Position numbers and translations under genes: made by a program. Shown here piece by piece: positions 59,333 to 64,000 of a stretch of DNA of 64,000 nt. Source of the stretch: an uncultured Flavobacteriales bacterium (GTDB taxonomy: Bacteria > Bacteroidota > Bacteroidia > Flavobacteriales_E > Vicingaceae); NCBI GenBank assembly GCA_913056345.1, contig CAJXMH010000005.1, positions 82,495-146,494 of the forward strand, read 5' to 3'. The notes below the pieces were generated by a model. It ran no database searches. It had not been told where the DNA came from and worked only from the letters and a program-made list of their open reading frames with translations. Every line of letters begins with the position of its first letter. The stretch's first letter is position 1.

Positions 59333-60475
59333 ATGAAACGAACCTACCAAAGTCTGATTGCGCTGAGCCTATTGTTCAGCTTAGCTTGCCAAGACCAAAG
59401 TGCAACTGAAGCAGAAGCCTCTCAGGAGTCTGAAAGCTTATTCAGCATAAGTAAAGCAGCCTTCCATGAAAATGAAATGAGCTTGGTCCAAAGTGAAACT
59501 GTTTCCTTGAATAAAAAGATCAGTTGCAATGGGGTTATTGACCTGCCACCACAAAATCGGGCTGTAATGAGTGCTGTTTTAGGTGGCTATGTGGAAGAGA
59601 TCAAATTGCTAGAAGGGAGTCCGGTAAAAAAGGGAGAAGTGCTGCTTTACTTAAGTAATCCGGCTTATTTAGAAATGCAGGAACGCTATTTAAAGGCTGA
59701 GGCAGAAGTGCTTTATTTAGAGCAGGAATATGCGCGACAAAAAGCCTTGCAGGAAGAAAAGGTGAATGCAGTAAAAGACCTACAAAGCACTGAAAGAGAG
59801 CTGCAGCAAGCCAAAGCCCAAAAGCAGAGTCTTGAAAAACGCTTAGCCTTGATCGGTATCAATGCCGCCCAACTGCAAGCTGATGCCCTAGTTTCTAAAG
59901 TGGGCATTAGAGCACCCATCGACGGTACAGTGGCCGATATTGCTGTCAGTCAAGGAAGTTATGTTAGTCCGAATGATCCTTTGTTGAGCATTCTCAATAC
60001 CGACCATTTGCATTTGGAATTGGATGTTTTTGAGCAAGATTTGCCGCAGATCAAGAAAGGGCAGAAAATTGCGTTCAAACTGAGTGAGTACGGTAAAAAA
60101 GAACTGAAAGGAGAGGTCTATTTAATTGGTAAGCAGTTAGATCCTGAAAAACGAACAGTAAGGGTACACGGACACATTGAAGATTTGGATAGCGCCACCT
60201 TAGCGGTCGGCATGTTTGTAGAAGCACAGATCTTAAGCGATGAGCAGATTTACCCTGCGGTGCCTCAAGCTGCTGCTTATGAATTAGAAGATCAATGGTT
60301 TGTCTTAGCCCTTGCTGATTCGACGAATGAAGCCATGCTGTTTGAACGTATTGCAGTGAAGCAAGTGGCCGAGCACAAAGGGATGCAATTGATTGAAGTA
60401 GAAGGACAAGAGATGCCCAAAGCACTTTTAGCCGGAGCGTATCACTTTTTAGGTGAAAGTGAAGGAGGGGAGTAG
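59333..60475 (+). CDS. CusB/CzcB-type periplasmic adaptor lipoprotein
   Basis: The 380-residue protein starts one base after the pump gene. It has a lipoprotein signal (SLIALSLLFSLAC, Cys19) and membrane-fusion-protein layout: barrel-sandwich halves 'SAVLGGYVEEIKLLEGSPVKKGEVLLYLSNPAYLEMQERYL' and 'VGIRAPIDGTVADIAVSQGSYVSPNDPLLSI', a helical hairpin between them, and a C-terminal beta-barrel. It links the RND pump to its outer-membrane channel, here part of the same polypeptide as the pump. Confidence 0.92.
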   Translation: MKRTYQSLIALSLLFSLACQDQSATEAEASQESESLFSISKAAFHENEMSLVQSETVSLNKKISCNGVIDLPPQNRAVMSAVLGGYVEEIKLLEGSPVKKGEVLLYLSNPAYLEMQERYLKAEAEVLYLEQEYARQKALQEEKVNAVKDLQSTERELQQAKAQKQSLEKRLALIGINAAQLQADALVSKVGIRAPIDGTVADIAVSQGSYVSPNDPLLSILNTDHLHLELDVFEQDLPQIKKGQKIAFKLSEYGKKELKGEVYLIGKQLDPEKRTVRVHGHIEDLDSATLAVGMFVEAQILSDEQIYPAVPQAAAYELEDQWFVLALADSTNEAMLFERIAVKQVAEHKGMQLIEVEGQEMPKALLAGAYHFLGESEGGE

Positions 60476-60481
60476 CAGCAT

Positions 60482-60889
60482 TTAACGCCAGCGGTATTCT
60501 GGCCCCTTTCGAATAAGGCGCATTTTGGGTTTAGCTTGACCAGATTTGGCTTTTCTTTGTCGCCGCTCATGCAGCATAATCGCTTTTTTAATGCGCATCG
60601 CTTGAAATTTAAGCTCCTTTAGGTGGTAGAAACGAAAGAACAATAAGCCGTAAAGCGGAACCATGCCAAAGCTGTGAAGCAAAAAGGCAGTTTTGAAAAC
60701 CGGAAAAAATAAACTCAAAACCAACAGCAGACTGTGGTAAAGGGCCTGACCTAAAAACAGCTTGAAGTAGCGTGAAAAGCGAATGTTGGGAATGCGGTAT
60801 TCTTTCAAAATCAGAAAAGCAGTAATAAAAGCCAATAGAAATAGAACGAGGGAAAGAAGTGTGGCGATCTGTGCACTGATTTCAAGCAT
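60482..60889 (-). CDS. Small membrane protein of unknown function
   Basis: I start the gene at the ATG at 60889 (135 residues, MLEISAQIATLLSLVLF). The frame extends to 61003, but a perfect -7 box (60894-60901) ends 4 nt before this ATG and the extension has no conserved character. Three or so hydrophobic helices are followed by a strongly basic tail ('MLHERRQRKAKSGQAKPKMRLIRKG'). The function is unknown. It is convergent with the CusB gene, 6 bp apart. Confidence 0.6.
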   Translation of the reverse strand: MLEISAQIATLLSLVLFLLAFITAFLILKEYRIPNIRFSRYFKLFLGQALYHSLLLVLSLFFPVFKTAFLLHSFGMVPLYGLLFFRFYHLKELKFQAMRIKKAIMLHERRQRKAKSGQAKPKMRLIRKGPEYRWR

Positions 60890-60893
60890 TGAC

Positions 60894-60901
60894 CAAAAGT
60901 A
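60894..60901 (-). promoter_or_regulatory. -7 promoter element of the small membrane protein gene
   Basis: On the reverse strand this reads TACTTTTG, a perfect TAnnTTTG, ending 4 nt before the ATG at 60889; a leaderless message is implied. Confidence 0.6.
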
Positions 60902-61065
60902 ATCAATCCTCCCTTTGGTGTCTACTTCCAACTCGAGTTGACTTTTGCTGCTAAAAGCACAGAAATTAGTGTTCTTGCATAAATGAACTGAGAGGTAGAC
61001 CATAGAAGCGCGATTAAAGCTAACTTCGCAAATTCAAAACCTTTCCTTTTTTATATCCCTGCATT

Positions 61066-62181
61066 ATGAGCAACTTTAAATCATTGGGCGTAGCCGATCA
61101 CTTTATCAAAGCCCTGCATGAAATTGACATCAAAAGCCCCACAGAAGTGCAGGAAAAGGTAATTCCGCATTTACTCGAGCATCAAGGTGATTTGATTGTG
61201 CAATCGCCCACCGGAACCGGAAAGACCATTGCCTTTGGATTGCCTTTGATTCAGCGGATCGATCCAAAGAATGAAGCCGTGCAAGTGCTGATTATGACCC
61301 CGAGCCGGGAATTGGGCATTCAAATCTCTAAACACCTGTTTAAGTTAACCAAATACCTACCGGAGAAAATATTTGCTGAAGCGGTTTACGGAGGAGAACA
61401 CATTTTAAAGCAAATTAAAGCCTTGCAAAGGCCTACGCAAATCGTGGTAGGTACGGCAGGACGCTTAAAAGATCTTTGTCAGCGTAAGGACTTAGACCTA
61501 AGTCAGGTAAAAACGGTTGTGCTAGACGAAGCGGATGAAATGTTGAGCATGGGTTTTAGAGAAGAAGTAGACTTTTTGATCAGGCAGACGCATCCCAAGC
61601 GCGATAGCTGGATGTTTTCCGCTAGTATGTCGGCCGATGTTTTAGAGCTGATCAACATCCATTTTAGAAAAGGCACCGAGCGCATTCGGGTGGATAAGAA
61701 ACATGCGGTGAATAAGAACATTGAGCACCGTTATATCGTCTGTGAAATTGCAGACAAAACCAACTTGATCGTACAATTTTTAAAGGCCAAAGCAGGGGAG
61801 AGAGGCGTGGTTTTCTGCCGCACCAAGAAAGGCGCCCAACTGCTAGCCAAGCAGCTGCAAGCGAAAAACATCAGCACCGATGCCATTCATGGTGATCTCA
61901 AACAAAAAGAACGCGATAAGGTGATGCGGGCCTTCGTGAATAAACGGATAGATGTATTGGTAGCCACCGATGTTGCCGCCAGAGGTATAGATGTAAAGAA
62001 TTTAGGCTTTGTGATTCACCACCAATTACCGGAACAAGAGGAATATTACATTCACCGCAGCGGTCGGACTGCTAGAGCAGGAGAGGACGGGCTTTCCTTG
62101 GCCTTGATTACCCCTTCAGAAGAAAAGTATTTGATCGGATTGGGTAAGAAGCTCGGCATTATGATCAGACCGTTCTCCTAA
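61066..62181 (+). CDS. DEAD-box RNA helicase, short form
   Basis: The 371-residue helicase contains only the two RecA-like domains: 'SPTEVQEKVIP' (Q), 'VQSPTGTGKTIAFGLP' (I), 'MTPSRELGIQ' (Ia), 'VVLDEADEMLSMGF' (II), 'FSASMS' in place of SAT (III), 'ATDVAARGIDVKN' (V) and 'HRSGRTARAG' (VI). The SAT-to-SAS change in motif III is conservative. It lacks the DbpA-type domain and basic tail of the helicase at 48359 and is likely a paralogue with a different RNA target. A TAACTTCG box is 37 bp upstream. Confidence 0.92.
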   Translation: MSNFKSLGVADHFIKALHEIDIKSPTEVQEKVIPHLLEHQGDLIVQSPTGTGKTIAFGLPLIQRIDPKNEAVQVLIMTPSRELGIQISKHLFKLTKYLPEKIFAEAVYGGEHILKQIKALQRPTQIVVGTAGRLKDLCQRKDLDLSQVKTVVLDEADEMLSMGFREEVDFLIRQTHPKRDSWMFSASMSADVLELINIHFRKGTERIRVDKKHAVNKNIEHRYIVCEIADKTNLIVQFLKAKAGERGVVFCRTKKGAQLLAKQLQAKNISTDAIHGDLKQKERDKVMRAFVNKRIDVLVATDVAARGIDVKNLGFVIHHQLPEQEEYYIHRSGRTARAGEDGLSLALITPSEEKYLIGLGKKLGIMIRPFS

Positions 62182-62236
62182 TTAAGGGGATAGAAAAGCT
62201 TTGCCTAACTTTCAGTAATCTTTTATTAGCAATTCC

Positions 62237-62875
62237 ATGAGGTTTGCCGTTGCGCTAATTCTTTTATTACTCTCTCAAAGCCTTTATTCCCAAAGCATTC
62301 TGCAATTGCGCACACTGCCTGCCAACCCAAGTATGACAGATAGTGTAGTGGTCTTGGCCGACTTAGAATTCAGGTCGACAGGCTGTCAGCTAGATCAAAA
62401 AAACCTCACAGTTAGTGGAAATACCATTTCTGCCACAGCGCATCATTGTGTGGGTTTAGCAGCCGCCATTTGTTATGTAACCGATACCTTTCGTTTAGGG
62501 CGCCTAAACAGTGGAAGCTATACTTTTACGTTGGCCTTAAGCCGAAGTGGTGGATCTGTGCCTTGTGCACCAAGTTTAACCGTTAATGATCGAGATACTT
62601 TAAATTTTACGGTACAAAGCGCTTTGGGCCTTAAAAACTATGAGCAAAGGGTTTACAGTGTTTATCCAAATCCTGTGAGTGATTATTTATCCGTGTCAAA
62701 ATCTTTTGGACTGAAAGCCGAAAGAATTATCATTCGCTCACAACTAGGATCAGTTGTTCTTGAAACCGAACAAACCACCGAACCCATAGCTGTCTCTGGA
62801 TTAAGTTCTGGGATATATTATCTAGAGATCATTCACAAGTCTGGCAGAACAGTAGAGAAGTTTATTAAAGAGTAG
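62237..62875 (+). CDS. Small T9SS-secreted protein
   Basis: The 212-residue protein has a signal peptide (RFAVALILLLLSQSLYS) and a beta-rich central domain with four Cys that could form two disulfides. A T9SS type A sorting domain follows ('RVYSVYPNPVSDYLSVSK' to 'TVEKFIKE', about 75 residues). The central domain of about 110 residues is not recognised. It should be exported by T9SS to the cell surface or medium. It is the last gene before the gene-free stretch 62876-63574. Confidence 0.8.
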   Translation: MRFAVALILLLLSQSLYSQSILQLRTLPANPSMTDSVVVLADLEFRSTGCQLDQKNLTVSGNTISATAHHCVGLAAAICYVTDTFRLGRLNSGSYTFTLALSRSGGSVPCAPSLTVNDRDTLNFTVQSALGLKNYEQRVYSVYPNPVSDYLSVSKSFGLKAERIIIRSQLGSVVLETEQTTEPIAVSGLSSGIYYLEIIHKSGRTVEKFIKE

Positions 62876-63574
62876 AAGATGTACAGATGAGTTCTTATTG
62901 GTGTAAAACTCAAAAACTACAATTTAACATAATATTAATTATAGGACAAAAGCAGTGAATCCTGTAATTACGCAGTAATTTAATATAACATCAGTTATTT
63001 GGCTGTTCTGCTGAGCGAAGTCGAAGCATCAGACGAATAACGGTAGATGTTATGTTAAAGGATTTACGGCTAACAACCTGAATCCCTTTTGTCACCCCGT
63101 CCGAATGGCTGAAGCAATATAACATCACTATTACTTTAATTCAGCTACCGAAAAAATATTTCTCAGGTTTTGACTAACGTTTATCCTGAGCCTATTTAGA
63201 TACTTAAACAGGCATTACATCTATTCAACTATTCCGAAAATTTCACTTTACCATAAACTATACAGCTCAATTCAAAATATCGTCAGGAAATGGCCTTAGA
63301 AAAAAGCAGCTAACTTTTCTTTGAGTCGTATTTTTAATCTTTGATTTTGAATTTTCATAATGATCCCAAAGACCTAAAATTGAATGTTATTGGATTCTTT
63401 CTTGATTCTACGTATCCTTCCTGATGTTGCTCAAAATATTAAATTCTATTCCCGGCCAGCCCGCCTGAATGAAAGTAAATCTAGGGTTAACCTATAAATC
63501 CATAATAATTCTTTCGGGCAGGCATTTCTATCAGGCTAGCGCTTTTTAGATTTCGTTTGCTATTTAACATAATG
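62876..63574. other. Gene-free interval with degenerate repeats
   Basis: No convincing coding frame was found in these 699 bp. They contain a nested hairpin (62980-63058), a 12-bp direct repeat ATTTAACATAAT at 62922-62933 and 63562-63573 bracketing most of the interval, a palindromic TTTAACATAATGTTAAA at the right end, and GC-richer fragments (GGCCAGCCCGCCTGAA, CTTTCGGGCAGGC) like dispersed repeats in other Bacteroidetes. It may be a decayed insertion next to an accessory region. Confidence 0.5.
62980..63058. repeat. Nested inverted repeat, MITE- or REP-like
   Basis: The outer arms TTAATATAACATC (62980-62992) and GATGTTATGTTAA (63046-63058) are reverse complements at 12 of 13 positions. Inside them GTTATT (62994) pairs with AATAAC (63036). 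The loop carries TGCTGAGCGAAGTCGAAGCA, a hairpin-forming sequence very similar to one scattered through many Bacteroidetes genomes. No coding potential. Confidence 0.65.
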
Positions 63575-64000
63575 TTAAACAAGTGTCTTTTCCAGCTTCA
63601 ACTTCCATTTCTCCCATTCTGGCATTATTTTTTTTTGTAATCTGTAGAAATCGTTACTATGATTGGGATGCACAAGGTGACATAATTCATGTATTACTAC
63701 GTATTCAATACACTTTGAAGGCGTTTTTATTATTTCAGGATTTAATACAATTCTACCTTTTGGTGTACAACTTCCCCACCTTTTTGACATTCTTTTAATC
63801 GTCAATGGGGGTTTTGATGCTATTAAATCGCTTCCAAACTTTTCAATGGATTGTTCGATGCAAATATTAAATCGCTTTTTAGCATGAGAGTAATACCATT
63901 CATTCAATAAGTTTTTTGTCAGCTCTTTATTGGTTTTATTTTTAGTGTAAACAACCAGCTCTCCTCCTTTCAACTTTACTTCGTTCTTTTCAGCAGTTCG
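63575..64000 (-). CDS. YgjP/SprT-type metallopeptidase, partial
   Basis: The frame is open to the window edge, so the N-terminus is missing; 141 residues are visible. 'KRMSKRWGSCTPKGRIVLNPEIIKTP' followed by 'YVVIHELCHLVHPNHSNDFYRL' is the DUF45/YgjP (M48-like) signature, with the HExxH zinc site and the conserved W-G-S-C motif. Full-length members are about 230 residues. In many genomes this gene is carried in type I restriction-modification loci, so the region to the right of the window could be such an island; that is an inference only. Confidence 0.9.
   Translation of the reverse strand, partial: RTAEKNEVKLKGGELVVYTKNKTNKELTKNLLNEWYYSHAKKRFNICIEQSIEKFGSDLIASKPPLTIKRMSKRWGSCTPKGRIVLNPEIIKTPSKCIEYVVIHELCHLVHPNHSNDFYRLQKKIMPEWEKWKLKLEKTLV

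Noticed and set aside
1..64000. tRNA or rRNA genes
   Set aside because: No cloverleaf with a typical T-loop GTTCGAATC or 16S/23S conserved block was seen in the intergenic stretches.

Overview
The window reads as a chromosomal segment of a low-GC, probably marine member of the Bacteroidetes (Flavobacteriia or Cryomorphaceae-like). The evidence is: type IX secretion (T9SS) C-terminal sorting tails on several exported proteins; families nearly confined to the phylum (DUF5686, DUF5916, DUF6090, DUF6155, DUF3667, TIGR02757); near absence of Shine-Dalgarno sequences; and repeated copies of the phylum's own promoter element TAnnTTTG. No rRNA, tRNA, prophage, transposase or CRISPR array was seen. 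Both ends cut a gene (an unrecognised tail at 1-192 and a YgjP/SprT-type metallopeptidase at 63575-64000).

Region by region. 1-8.4 kb: a SOUL heme-binding protein, a flavin amine oxidase, a DUF6090 membrane protein, an SDR/thioester-reductase-like protein, a DUF5686 outer-membrane protein, then an ECF sigma factor overlapping a membrane protein with a formylglycine-generating-enzyme-like (FGE) ectodomain. 8.5-21.4 kb: a DUF5916 protein, T9SS and small membrane proteins, an HtrA-like protease, a divergent HxlR/NAD(P)H-reductase pair, a hotdog thioesterase, an S1/P1 nuclease with DUF3817, a Nudix hydrolase, a PlsB-like acyltransferase, TIGR02757 and a SUI1-like factor. Embedded here is a four-helix-bundle (S23/bAvd-like) gene flanked by inverted arrays of 7-bp repeats, with a second 7-bp array 1.2 kb away.

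21.5-37.8 kb is a vitamin B12 acquisition locus. A perfect -7 promoter fires into a cobalamin riboswitch followed by a hairpin/U-tract. Downstream genes run almost without gaps: a T9SS beta-propeller, a second T9SS surface protein, BtuB, a BtuG-like propeller lipoprotein, a BtuF-like protein without signal peptide, a diphthine-ammonia-ligase-like PP-loop enzyme, a 2085-residue exported repeat protein, lipoprotein BtuF, BtuC and BtuD. The expected route is cell-surface capture, TonB-dependent entry, periplasmic binding and ABC import. The PP-loop enzyme and the giant repeat protein have no assigned place in that route and are the most interesting parts.

37.8-54.5 kb: a reverse-strand TlpA/SCO operon ending in two tiny lipoproteins (one of 51 residues with a TTG start, overlapping both neighbours), an alpha/beta hydrolase, release factor RF3, a type-III-restriction-like helicase, CBS and DUF6155 proteins, an OMPLA-like barrel, a Gre factor, DUF3667, a DEAD-box helicase with DbpA-type RNA-binding domain, a cold-shock protein, and an AraC regulator divergent from an aldehyde dehydrogenase with two 21-bp-spaced half-sites between them. 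54.5-64 kb: a metal-efflux operon (His-rich small protein, CusA-TolC fusion, CusB), a small membrane protein, a second DEAD-box helicase, a T9SS protein and a 700-bp gene-free, hairpin-rich stretch.

Several start codons were moved from the longest open frame using signal peptides, stop-start overlaps and promoter positions. In four places the -7 element ends exactly 4 nt before the start codon, which implies leaderless mRNAs. All functions are inferred by reading the sequence; no database search was possible.
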